DNA of 5,868 nucleotides, taken from positions 1 to 5,868 of the forward strand of contig JBHLPQ010000221.1 in NCBI GenBank assembly GCA_048939265.1, in the 5' to 3' direction. The position numbers and the translations under genes were made by a program. The DNA comes from Hodarchaeum sp048939265. Its GTDB lineage: Archaea; Asgardarchaeota; Heimdallarchaeia; Hodarchaeales; Hodarchaeaceae. This document shows, in pieces, positions 1-5,415 of the stretch (positions are counted from its first letter, which is position 1; every line of letters starts with the position of its first letter). Below the pieces are notes generated by a model, which saw only the letters and a program-made list of their open reading frames with translations, made no database searches and was not told the origin of the DNA.

Positions 1-11
1 AAAATAGAAAA

Positions 12-524
12 ATGAAGAAAAAGATATCCGTTTTGGTTCTATCTGTTTTCATTCTAATATTACTACCAGCAATATCGGTAAATGCTAAAAAACCTTCTTC
101 TTCTCTTCGAGGTACAATGACTCTAGACTTTGATCTGACTGCAACATGGCCTGAAGACCCTGTTTGGGTAGGTTGGATAGATATCGATGGATATGATGAA
201 TATTATATGGAATTTTATCATCTTACTCCATTCAAGGATTATTCCCAGGCTTCTCCCTTCGAGGAACGCTTTTATATCTATGATTCCTCAGGTGCTGTAC
301 TTTTAGCTGGACCTGATGTAGGGGTAACAATCCTAGCAAACAAACCCCCAGAACCTACTAAATATCTGATGAATGGTGAAATAGATATAGCCAATGGGAT
401 TTTTTCAGAGTGGCTTGGTCGCAATGTACATATGAGTGGTGTTATAACATGGCAGGTTTTAGAGACTCCCGATGGAACAGTAATAGCGCCTGCGACCGCA
501 CCTGGTATATTTAGAATTAACTGA
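12..524 (+). CDS. Secreted protein of unknown function
   Basis: This 170-residue protein begins with a textbook signal peptide: basic MKKK, a hydrophobic core at residues 5-22, and a likely cleavage site after V-N-A (residue 25). The mature chain of about 145 residues has no cysteines and no further membrane span, so it should be released outside the cell or sit on its surface. It is rich in Asp, Tyr and Trp, with alternating hydrophobic stretches (35-66, 86-108, 118-150) that suggest a beta-sandwich or barrel. The C-terminal part carries W-L-G-R-N-V-H-M-S-G (134-143) and ends in G-I-F-R-I-N. I do not recognise the family. The ATG at 12 is chosen because the signal peptide starts there; the promoter lies outside the window. 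The gene is followed by a hairpin terminator. Confidence 0.8.
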   Translation: MKKKISVLVLSVFILILLPAISVNAKKPSSSLRGTMTLDFDLTATWPEDPVWVGWIDIDGYDEYYMEFYHLTPFKDYSQASPFEERFYIYDSSGAVLLAGPDVGVTILANKPPEPTKYLMNGEIDIANGIFSEWLGRNVHMSGVITWQVLETPDGTVIAPATAPGIFRIN

Positions 525-540
525 GGGGTAAGATGATATC

Positions 541-578
541 AGAGGTACTCTTGACATTACTCAAGAGGCCTCTTTTTT
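541..578 (+). terminator. Hairpin plus T-run terminator of the secreted-protein gene
   Basis: An inner stem CTCTTGA (548-554) pairs with TCAAGAG (561-567) around a 6-base loop. An outer stem AGAGG (541-545) pairs with CCTCT (569-573), separated from the inner stem by a small TA/G internal loop. Six T residues (573-578) follow directly. The structure starts 16 bases after the stop codon at 524. It looks like a bacterial intrinsic terminator; archaeal RNA polymerase mainly needs the T-run, so the hairpin may also protect the 3' end of the transcript. Confidence 0.75.
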
Positions 579-619
579 CTGCCTTATATCAATAGTAAAT
601 GGACATTAATTTCAATTTC

Positions 620-625
620 AAAAAA
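620..625 (-). terminator. T-run terminator of the zinc protein gene
   Basis: On the minus strand, six T residues begin 5 bases past the TAG stop (631-633) of the upstream winged-helix/zinc gene. A further T-rich stretch follows. There is no clear stem. This fits archaeal T-run termination. The short convergent gap thus holds separate terminators for each strand. Confidence 0.45.
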
Positions 626-630
626 GTGTT

Positions 631-1752
631 CTAAATCTTCCCAGGGAAGAAAGTAATCCCACCACCACAAAATAGACAGCTTGTCATTCCCTGCCCCTTC
701 ATTTCGGTATAACAATTCTCACAGATCGTCCTAAAACAGTTAGTACATTGATAATGGGCCTCAGAAACAGGTAAGTCTTCATTATGAATTTCACAGTGAT
801 ATTTATCGGAACCAAGGATTAGAACATCATCGTTAATTGTATCATAAGTTCCCCCTGTTTCTATAAAGCCTTGGAGTGATTGTTGACTAATTAATCGACT
901 AATAATCTCATGTGTTAAATTTATCTCAAGGTTTGCTATTGAAGCTATTCTTTGGATAGGAATTTGACTTTTTTCTTCGATTTCATACAAAGCGGATATT
1001 GTGTCGATCACCAATTTTTCATTTTTAGATATAGCATTCTCGTGTTTGCGGTAATCCAAATAAGTTCGGGTTTTTGTTTTAAATGTAGAATAAGATAGCC
1101 GTTCTTTCAGGTTTAGCCCCTTTATATCATCAATGACCCGTCGAGAAACAGCTTTCACTCCTTGTTGGGCAACATTATACTTTTGAGTCTGGTAATAATC
1201 TTTCAACGATGTTTTTACATTATTTGGATCGTAAGTTGTCTGAACATCCGCCTTTTTGAATATTCGGGGAACGGGTGTCAAGGAACCATTGCAATAGGGG
1301 CATGTGTCACTGTTTCCCTTTTGATAACAATCACTACAGATGAACCGAAGGCAGCGGGTACATTGGAAGTGAAGCTCAAAGATATCATGCTTCATTTGGT
1401 CAATTTGACACCAATACTGATCCTGTTGAAGCACAAGGATATCATCACTGATATCCTCTGGGGTCTGATTCTCTTCAATATAGCCCTCTATGAGTCGTTG
1501 CTCAATAAATTCCTGAATGATAAAGACAACATCAGTTTCAGGTAATTCCACTTCTTCAGTTATTTCAGCAATTCCTATCCGTCCTTTGTGGACTTTGTTA
1601 AGCTTACCAATGGCTAAAAATGTTCGTTTGATAGGATGAGACGATAACTTATATTCTTGATCAAACGTTTGAAAGGAGTCGACTTCTTGCGCTACCCTTT
1701 TTCGTAAAGATGCTTTTATTCGGTCTGTGAAACTGTAATTGGGTTCCGACAA
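631..1752 (-). CDS. Duplicated winged-helix and B-box/RING-like zinc-binding protein
   Basis: The 373-residue protein is two tandem modules offset by 205 residues. Each has a helical lead-in, a predicted winged-helix segment (about 38-110 and 240-315), a conserved D-D-[IV]-L-[VI]-L strand (103-108, 308-313) and then a cysteine-rich site. Site 1 is C115, D118, H128, C131, C134, C139, C142, C151, C154. Site 2 is C320, H323, H333, C336, C339, C344, C347, C359, C362. The first six ligands of site 2 follow the B-box type 2 order (C-x2-H, C-x2-C-x4-C-x2-C), but the final H-x-H pair is replaced by C-x2-C, as in RING/IBR or TFIIH p44-type fingers. Two zinc ions per site are likely. Function is unknown: a DNA-linked regulator or a protein-interaction/ubiquitin-like adaptor is possible. 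No signal peptide or membrane span is visible. The start is TTG (1750-1752): an in-frame stop lies at 1780-1782 with no ATG between, and TAGG stands 9 bases upstream. The next in-frame ATG is residue 120. Confidence 0.85.
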   Translation of the reverse strand: MSEPNYSFTDRIKASLRKRVAQEVDSFQTFDQEYKLSSHPIKRTFLAIGKLNKVHKGRIGIAEITEEVELPETDVVFIIQEFIEQRLIEGYIEENQTPEDISDDILVLQQDQYWCQIDQMKHDIFELHFQCTRCLRFICSDCYQKGNSDTCPYCNGSLTPVPRIFKKADVQTTYDPNNVKTSLKDYYQTQKYNVAQQGVKAVSRRVIDDIKGLNLKERLSYSTFKTKTRTYLDYRKHENAISKNEKLVIDTISALYEIEEKSQIPIQRIASIANLEINLTHEIISRLISQQSLQGFIETGGTYDTINDDVLILGSDKYHCEIHNEDLPVSEAHYQCTNCFRTICENCYTEMKGQGMTSCLFCGGGITFFPGKI

Positions 1753-1892
1753 TTTAAAAAACCTATTTACTAATGAAATTTAATTATTTTTCACATTTAT
1801 CATACTTTAAGGTTAGTTTTTCAAGAATTCTCCATTCTCCTACTAGTCTTGGTGATTATTTAAACATTACAATAGGGAAGGAAAATACAATT

Positions 1893-1925
1893 CTTCCTAC
1901 GGGATTTGTTGAAATCCCCTAGAAG
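1893..1925. other. Inverted repeat, possible RNA hairpin in the divergent gap
   Basis: GGGATTT (1901-1907) and AAATCCC (1912-1918) form a perfect 7-bp stem around GTTG. The pairing extends outward through a C/C mismatch to TA/TA (1898-1899 with 1920-1921) and, past one bulged C, to CTTC/GAAG (1893-1896 with 1922-1925), about 13 pairs in all. The rest of the 284-base gap 1753-2036 shows no gene. The hairpin lies about 110 bases before the small membrane protein gene and 140 bases before the zinc protein gene. It could be an operator, leader structure or small RNA; no T-run follows it. Confidence 0.4.
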
Positions 1926-1996
1926 TATAACTCAAATACAGAGAAACATGATTGAGAGAGTAAGATAAGATGAATGAAAAGTTTAAAGTGCTTCTC

Positions 1997-2003
1997 TTAT
2001 AAT
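1997..2003 (+). promoter_or_regulatory. Possible TATA box of the small membrane protein gene
   Basis: TTATAAT is centred 37 bases before the ATG at 2037. With the usual archaeal spacing of about 25 bases, transcription would start near 2025, giving a short leader of about 12 bases. No Shine-Dalgarno site precedes the ATG, which suits a near-leaderless message. The site is common by chance in such AT-rich DNA. Confidence 0.3.
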
Positions 2004-2036
2004 CTTGAGCAAAGATGTTAGATTTACTTTCTTTTT

Positions 2037-2285
2037 ATGAGAATAAACGAAAGAATTCGATTTAATAACATGTATATGACTATATATCATAGATATGATT
2101 ATTCTTATTTCTGGTATGATGGTTCTAGTTGGGAAGAATCGTTTGATTTTGAAGCTTACGATGCTGCTGAAGCCATTGGAGATATTCTCAGAGTCATGCT
2201 AGTACTCGGATTCATGTCAGCAACAACTATAGCGGTAATTTTAGGAGTGTATCTACTAAGAAAGCAAGGCTATTTAGGAGGATAA
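2037..2285 (+). CDS. Small aromatic-rich single-span membrane protein
   Basis: This 82-residue protein of unknown family has a basic N-terminus (1-12) and a very aromatic, acidic segment (13-41) with eight Tyr, two Trp and three Phe near it, including Y-F-W-Y at 24-27. One hydrophobic helix at about 50-74 is followed by R-K-Q-G-Y-L-G-G. The basic residues after the helix suggest the C-terminus is inside and the aromatic head outside. The residue pattern, far from random, argues for a real gene. ATG at 2037 is the longest start; M12 (2070) and M14 (2076) are alternatives and would drop the basic start. It ends 15 bases from the end of the convergent ABC permease gene, so it is not part of that operon. 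It could be a small accessory or envelope protein; no function is assigned. Confidence 0.6.
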   Translation: MRINERIRFNNMYMTIYHRYDYSYFWYDGSSWEESFDFEAYDAAEAIGDILRVMLVLGFMSATTIAVILGVYLLRKQGYLGG

Positions 2286-2300
2286 TCAAAGATAGTTTTG

Positions 2301-3113
2301 TCAACTGAGACTCATCAATTTTTCTCGATTGAAAAGACTTGTTGCCAACCTAAATGCGATAATATCAAACGCACCTAGAATTAAGATCCCAACTGATATT
2401 AACCAGATATTGATGAATAAGATTACAAGTTGGCCAGTGATAAGTAGAATTGCGGGTAATACAAAAATACCTGTCAATTGTTGGGCATCTCTAGTACTTG
2501 AAACTCTCGAACTGATCATTATAATGAAAGTAATTGTGCCAATTCCAAGTAGGGGTGTGAATATCAGCATAACAAGTATAAATCGAAGATCAGGGAGTAA
2601 AATGCGTCCTAAATGAGGGTAGGTAATTAAATCAACCATGACTGCATAAATACCGCTCATTATCCAAGTTAGAACCATGATTGGAAATAAACTTGAACCT
2701 ATTTTGCCCGATAAAATTTCAGAATCCGATATCGGTAAAGCCAGTAGTCCTTCAATTGTTTGCCTTTCTTTTTCTCCAACGATAGTATCAGCACTAATAA
2801 ACGAAGCAATCATAACAGGTACTAGTAGTAGGAAAATCTGACCAAAAATTGCTGTTATAATGAGCATCTTGGATTGTTCAGATAGTTGATCCCAATCTGA
2901 AGTCACAGGAGGGAGAAATTCCATAAAAAGATCTAACCCGCCATTAGTTGAGTCCATAGGAGCCATAGACATAGAAAACATTAGTATTAAAGGAACTCCC
3001 AGCGCTAAGAAGAGTGGTAATAATGTTGATGAGAATAAGATCTGTTTTGACCGAAATGCTTCCTCCCAATCTTTTTTCATCAAGTACCAAATGAGTTTAA
3101 GCTGCATCTTCAA
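2301..3113 (-). CDS. ABC-2 type export permease
   Basis: This 270-residue integral membrane protein is the transmembrane half of an ABC exporter. Six helices can be placed at about 25-50, 84-107, 141-163, 178-200, 213-234 and 236-258. Between helices 2 and 3 lies the ABC-2 hallmark G-E-K-E-R-Q-T-I-E-G-L-L-A-L-P-I-S (113-129), which in this family forms the coupling region facing the ATPase. A polar S-S-R-V-S-S-T-R-D-A-Q-Q loop (201-212) precedes helix 5. A long extracytoplasmic loop spans 51-83. The substrate cannot be read from sequence; NatB-like sodium, drug or lipid export are options. It overlaps the ATPase gene by 17 bases, so translation is probably coupled. The start given is TTG (3111-3113), because AGGAG lies 6 bases upstream; an ATG two codons later (3105-3107) is the alternative, 12 bases from the site. 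Confidence 0.9.
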   Translation of the reverse strand: MKMQLKLIWYLMKKDWEEAFRSKQILFSSTLLPLFLALGVPLILMFSMSMAPMDSTNGGLDLFMEFLPPVTSDWDQLSEQSKMLIITAIFGQIFLLLVPVMIASFISADTIVGEKERQTIEGLLALPISDSEILSGKIGSSLFPIMVLTWIMSGIYAVMVDLITYPHLGRILLPDLRFILVMLIFTPLLGIGTITFIIMISSRVSSTRDAQQLTGIFVLPAILLITGQLVILFINIWLISVGILILGAFDIIAFRLATSLFNREKLMSLS

Positions 3114-4065
3114 TCAAATCTCCTGAGGAATTATTCATTATTTGTTTATAGATCTCTTCAAGGGATTTCTTAGTTGGCCGTACTTCTAAAATCGAAATAT
3201 CTTTTTCAACTAGAGTTCGAATAATATTAGGAGTTACATCATTAAAGCTGGTCAGTTCAAATTCGAATGAACTCTCATTCTTTAGATACTGAAATGAAAG
3301 AATTCCTTCAATTTCTTGGAATATTGCTTCATAATTAGAGACAGGAGCAACACACCTAACCACTAACTTATTCTTCCTTGAGACCTTGGATCGGAGTTCA
3401 GAGGTACTCCCTATTATCATGAGTTTTCCTTTGTTTATTACTCCTATTTTGTCAGCTAACCTTTCAGCTTCTGGTAAGTTATGAGTAGTCATGAAAATCG
3501 TTGTATCAAGGTCTTCTGCTGCTCGTTCTATTGTTTCCCGAACGCTAGCTTGAGCTAGAGGGTCTAAGCCTGATGTTGGTTCATCTAAAAACATCACTGG
3601 AGGAGAATGGATCATTGCACGTAAAATTCCGAGTTTTTGTTTCATTCCCTTGCTATACGATCCTACGGGGGAATTAATCCTCTCCTTGAGTTCAAATTCC
3701 TTAGACATTGTGTCAATACGACGTGAGGCTTCTTGATGCGTTAGACCATACATTTTCGCGAAAAAAAGTAAATTTTTTCTTGCGCTTAGTCTAAGATAAA
3801 GGTTTGGACGTTCACTAAGAAGACCAATATTTCTCCGTAATTCTAGTCTATTTTTTAATATGGAGTGTCCTACTACAGCTGCATCTCCACTTGTAGGTCT
3901 GATTAAAGTTGTTAATAATCGCACCGTTGTCGTTTTTCCTGCTCCATTGGGTCCTAAGAAAGCAAAAATCTCTCCCTCTCTAATAGAGAGGTTAAGTTGG
4001 TCAACAGCTACAATATTAGGTGAAAAAACTTTCGTCAGGTCTTTTGTTTCAATTGCTATTGCCAT
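3097..4065 (-). CDS. ABC transporter ATP-binding protein (NatA/ABC-2 exporter type)
   Basis: This 322-residue ATPase powers the permease encoded next to it. Visible motifs are Walker A G-P-N-G-A-G-K-T-T (38-46), the Q-loop region at 80-90, signature Y-S-K-G-M-K-Q-K (137-144), Walker B V-M-F-L-D-E-P (157-163) with E162 as catalytic base, D-loop S-G-L-D (165-168) and switch H195 in T-T-H. The Q-loop glutamine position holds E85 (L-L-S-E-R-P), a swap seen in other members of this exporter class. Residues about 230-310 form an extra C-terminal domain, as in many ABC-2 ATPases (DUF4162-like), of unknown role. ATG at 4065 is preceded by AAGGA copies directly next to and 10 bases from it, and by a good TATA box. 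It is the first gene of a two-gene operon. The full length and intact motifs indicate a working enzyme. Two subunits would pair with two permeases at the cytoplasmic face. Confidence 0.95.
   Translation of the reverse strand: MAIAIETKDLTKVFSPNIVAVDQLNLSIREGEIFAFLGPNGAGKTTTVRLLTTLIRPTSGDAAVVGHSILKNRLELRRNIGLLSERPNLYLRLSARKNLLFFAKMYGLTHQEASRRIDTMSKEFELKERINSPVGSYSKGMKQKLGILRAMIHSPPVMFLDEPTSGLDPLAQASVRETIERAAEDLDTTIFMTTHNLPEAERLADKIGVINKGKLMIIGSTSELRSKVSRKNKLVVRCVAPVSNYEAIFQEIEGILSFQYLKNESSFEFELTSFNDVTPNIIRTLVEKDISILEVRPTKKSLEEIYKQIMNNSSGDLIEDAA
3118..3124 (-). promoter_or_regulatory. Ribosome binding site of the permease, inside the ATPase gene
   Basis: On the minus strand AGGAGAT lies within the last codons of the ATPase gene. 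The AGGAG core ends 6 bases before the TTG at 3113 and 12 bases before the ATG at 3107. The spacing favours TTG as the start and shows that the permease can start translation on its own within the shared message. Confidence 0.55.
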
Positions 4066-4110
4066 TCCTTTTTTTTCCTTGTCGGGGTTGTTAAAATAAT
4101 CACGAAAATG

Positions 4111-4120
4111 TTATATAAAA
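4111..4120 (-). promoter_or_regulatory. TATA box of the ABC exporter operon
   Basis: Minus-strand TTTTATATAA is a near-consensus archaeal TATA element. It is centred about 50 bases before the ATPase ATG at 4065, so transcription would begin near 4090 and leave a leader of about 25 bases carrying the AAGGA site at 4076-4080. Immediately upstream lies an inverted repeat (AGTAT at 4120-4124, ATACT at 4135-4139) that could bind a regulator. Confidence 0.6.
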
Positions 4121-4158
4121 GTATCTATGCTGGTATACTATAAGAAAGTGTAAAAAGA

Positions 4159-4168
4159 TATTTTTAAA
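4159..4168 (+). promoter_or_regulatory. Possible TATA box for the zinc-ribbon and TIM-barrel genes
   Basis: ATTTTTAAAC-like sequence with an A-rich stretch before it sits about 60 bases before the ATG at 4224. Transcription would start near 4190. A second similar motif, ATTTAAAC at 4216-4223, is too close to the ATG for use with this start. The call is weak because the whole gap is AT-rich. Confidence 0.3.
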
Positions 4169-4223
4169 CAAAACACTGAAAACAAAATAACCATCAACGA
4201 ATAATTAGAAATTGGATTTAAAC

Positions 4224-4349
4224 ATGTACTGCCCTCGTTGTCGTTCTCAAGGGAAGAACATTAAAATGAAATCATCCAAACGGAGTTTTCATAAAAAAAT
4301 TAAATGGCTTTGTCCTGAATGTGGTTTAGTAAGAATGCAAAAAACATGA
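4224..4349 (+). CDS. 41-residue zinc-ribbon miniprotein
   Basis: The short reading frame encodes 41 residues with two cysteine knuckles: C-P-R-C (3-6) and C-P-E-C-G (30-34). The 23 residues between them are very basic (K11, K14, K16, K19, R20, K24, K25, K27). C-P-x-C-G with a basic spacer is the mark of a zinc ribbon that binds one zinc ion through four cysteines and often contacts RNA or DNA. It is nearly a bare domain. Length, ATG and TGA are clean, and two paired C-P-x-C motifs in so short a frame are unlikely by chance. It ends 25 bases before the TIM-barrel gene on the same strand, so the two may share a message. Specific function is unknown; a ribosome- or nucleic acid-associated role is inferred only from the fold and charge. 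Confidence 0.7.
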   Translation: MYCPRCRSQGKNIKMKSSKRSFHKKIKWLCPECGLVRMQKT

Positions 4350-4374
4350 TTGTTAGAATCGTGGTGGTTATAGA

Positions 4375-5316
4375 TTGACGATTTCAATGGGATTAGCACT
4401 CTCTTATTCAAGATTCATCTCGCATGAAAAAGCCTCCAAAAGAATTCAAGAATTCAAAGACAATAGGATCAATGCGATTGAATTTGGATTGTTAAATTGT
4501 GTTCTTGGGAGTTCAAAGATCCCTGGTACTGTTCCTTATCCCTCTGAGAAACAAGTAAAGGCAATACTGGAGATAATCTCTCCAGCTGAATTTTATCTGT
4601 CCATTCATGGCCCCTACCGCATTTCTGCTACTACAGAGGAGCCAAAAAAATTACAGTATTCTAAATCAAACTTATCTAAATCCCTCTTAATTGCTGATTG
4701 GTTAGGGGCTCATCATGTGACCTTCCATGCTGGAAGTTTTAAACGAAAGCATAATAATGCGCATGTTCAGAAAGTCCTCAGTGAATGGGAGGAATGGCGT
4801 CAACATAAAGGGTATAATACTAAAATGGCTCCTGAAGTGGGTGGGAAATATAATTCATTTGCAGATTTCTTTACATTGGTCGAGATTGCTGGTACCATTG
4901 ATAATTGTTTAATAACTTGGGACATTAGTCATGATTTCGCTCGAGGGGGAAATATTACTACTGAAGATGGCATCCTCAAGCGGTTGAATCTTCTTGACCA
5001 AACATTTGATCTCAACGCGAGTCAACGCCTCCCAATGCATTTTTCGGGAATGGAAGTTGGAAAAGCAGGAGAAAAACAACATACATTGTTAGATCATGGA
5101 ACAGGTGTTCCATGGAAATTAGTTTTCTCTGTGTTAAAAGAACAGAAATATCTTAATAAAGTAAGCTTAATTTGTGAGAGTAAGGCTCCCAAGAATGAGA
5201 AAATCAGAGGGGATTCTCTCTCTGACGTTATTCGTGCACGGGAGTTTCTTGAATCAGATGAGGTAGTTAAATCTTACAAAGGTAAACCTGGCCACATTGA
5301 CTATTATTTTAATTAA
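4375..5316 (+). CDS. Endonuclease IV/xylose isomerase-like TIM-barrel protein
   Basis: This 313-residue protein fits the AP endonuclease family 2 barrel (Nfo-like; about 280 residues in E. coli), whose members cut DNA at abasic sites using up to three metal ions; relatives are sugar isomerases. Candidate metal ligands appear in the family order: H78 (S-I-H-G-P-Y), H118 (T-F-H-A-G-S), E154 (A-P-E-V-G-G-K), D183 and H186 (W-D-I-S-H), H222 (P-M-H-F-S-G), H236 (G-E-K-Q-H) and E268 (L-I-C-E-S). The P-E-x-x-G-K and H-F-S-G-x-E-x-G-x-x-G-E-K-x-H patterns resemble archaeal Nfo-like proteins more than bacterial Nfo. The usual D-x-H pair is not exact: K-Q-H at 234-236, or D240-H241, could supply it. 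DNA repair is therefore likely but not certain. The start given is TTG at 4375, with GGTGGT 6 bases upstream; ATG at 4387 begins just before the first barrel strand and is a real alternative. Confidence 0.85.
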   Translation: MTISMGLALSYSRFISHEKASKRIQEFKDNRINAIEFGLLNCVLGSSKIPGTVPYPSEKQVKAILEIISPAEFYLSIHGPYRISATTEEPKKLQYSKSNLSKSLLIADWLGAHHVTFHAGSFKRKHNNAHVQKVLSEWEEWRQHKGYNTKMAPEVGGKYNSFADFFTLVEIAGTIDNCLITWDISHDFARGGNITTEDGILKRLNLLDQTFDLNASQRLPMHFSGMEVGKAGEKQHTLLDHGTGVPWKLVFSVLKEQKYLNKVSLICESKAPKNEKIRGDSLSDVIRAREFLESDEVVKSYKGKPGHIDYYFN

Positions 5317-5320
5317 TAGG

Positions 5321-5334
5321 TTAATCAAGATTAA
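5321..5334. repeat. Short palindrome after the TIM-barrel gene
   Basis: TTAATC (5321-5326) and GATTAA (5329-5334) are perfect inverted copies around AA. Five T residues follow at 5343-5347, so the site could be part of a weak terminator for the gene ending at 5316 or an operator for the peptidase gene ahead. The half-site GATTAA recurs at 5354-5359 and 5410-5415. Confidence 0.35.
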
Positions 5335-5348
5335 AACAGAACTTTTTG

Positions 5349-5415
5349 ATGATGATTAAGTTCAACAACATCTTAAAGACAATTATTAAAACAAACCAAC
5401 ATTAATGATGATTAA
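5349..5415 (+). repeat. 11-bp direct repeat before the M24 peptidase gene
   Basis: ATGATGATTAA occurs exactly at 5349-5359 and again at 5405-5415, 56 bases apart. The second copy covers the earliest possible start codons of the peptidase gene. Between them is AT-rich DNA with a possible TATA box, ATTATTAAAA (5382-5391), centred about 30 bases before the ATG at 5417. The repeat could be a regulator site or a chance match in simple sequence. Confidence 0.35.

Noticed and set aside
539..550. 12-bp sequence TCAGAGGTACTC shared with 3398-3409
   Set aside because: One exact 12-mer match is about what chance gives across a window of this size. One copy is in a terminator and the other inside the ATPase coding region, with no common context.
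1162..1545. 127-codon plus-strand frame, apparently hydrophobic
   Set aside because: It lies wholly inside and antisense to the winged-helix/zinc gene. Its hydrophobic look comes from reading polar and acidic codons in reverse, and it has no family motif.
1970..2002. Ten-codon frame starting M-N-E-K-F-K, like the start of a signal peptide
   Set aside because: It stops at 2000-2002 and is out of frame with the gene at 2037. It is too short to call a gene or a broken one.
2286..2300. Possible terminator in the short convergent gap
   Set aside because: The gap has only a four-T run and a weak four-base pairing; nothing strong enough to call on either strand.
2329..2616. 95-codon plus-strand frame
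   Set aside because: It is antisense to the permease gene, whose membrane helices and ABC-2 motif are clear.
3262..4065. Q-loop glutamine replaced by E85 as a sign of a defective ATPase
   Set aside because: Glutamate at this place is seen in related ABC-2 exporter ATPases, and all other catalytic motifs are intact.
3860..4099. 79-codon plus-strand frame
   Set aside because: It is antisense to the Walker A end of the ATPase gene and runs into its promoter side; no independent support.
4727..4912. 61-codon plus-strand frame in another phase
   Set aside because: It is embedded in the TIM-barrel gene in a different frame and shows no domain or start signal.
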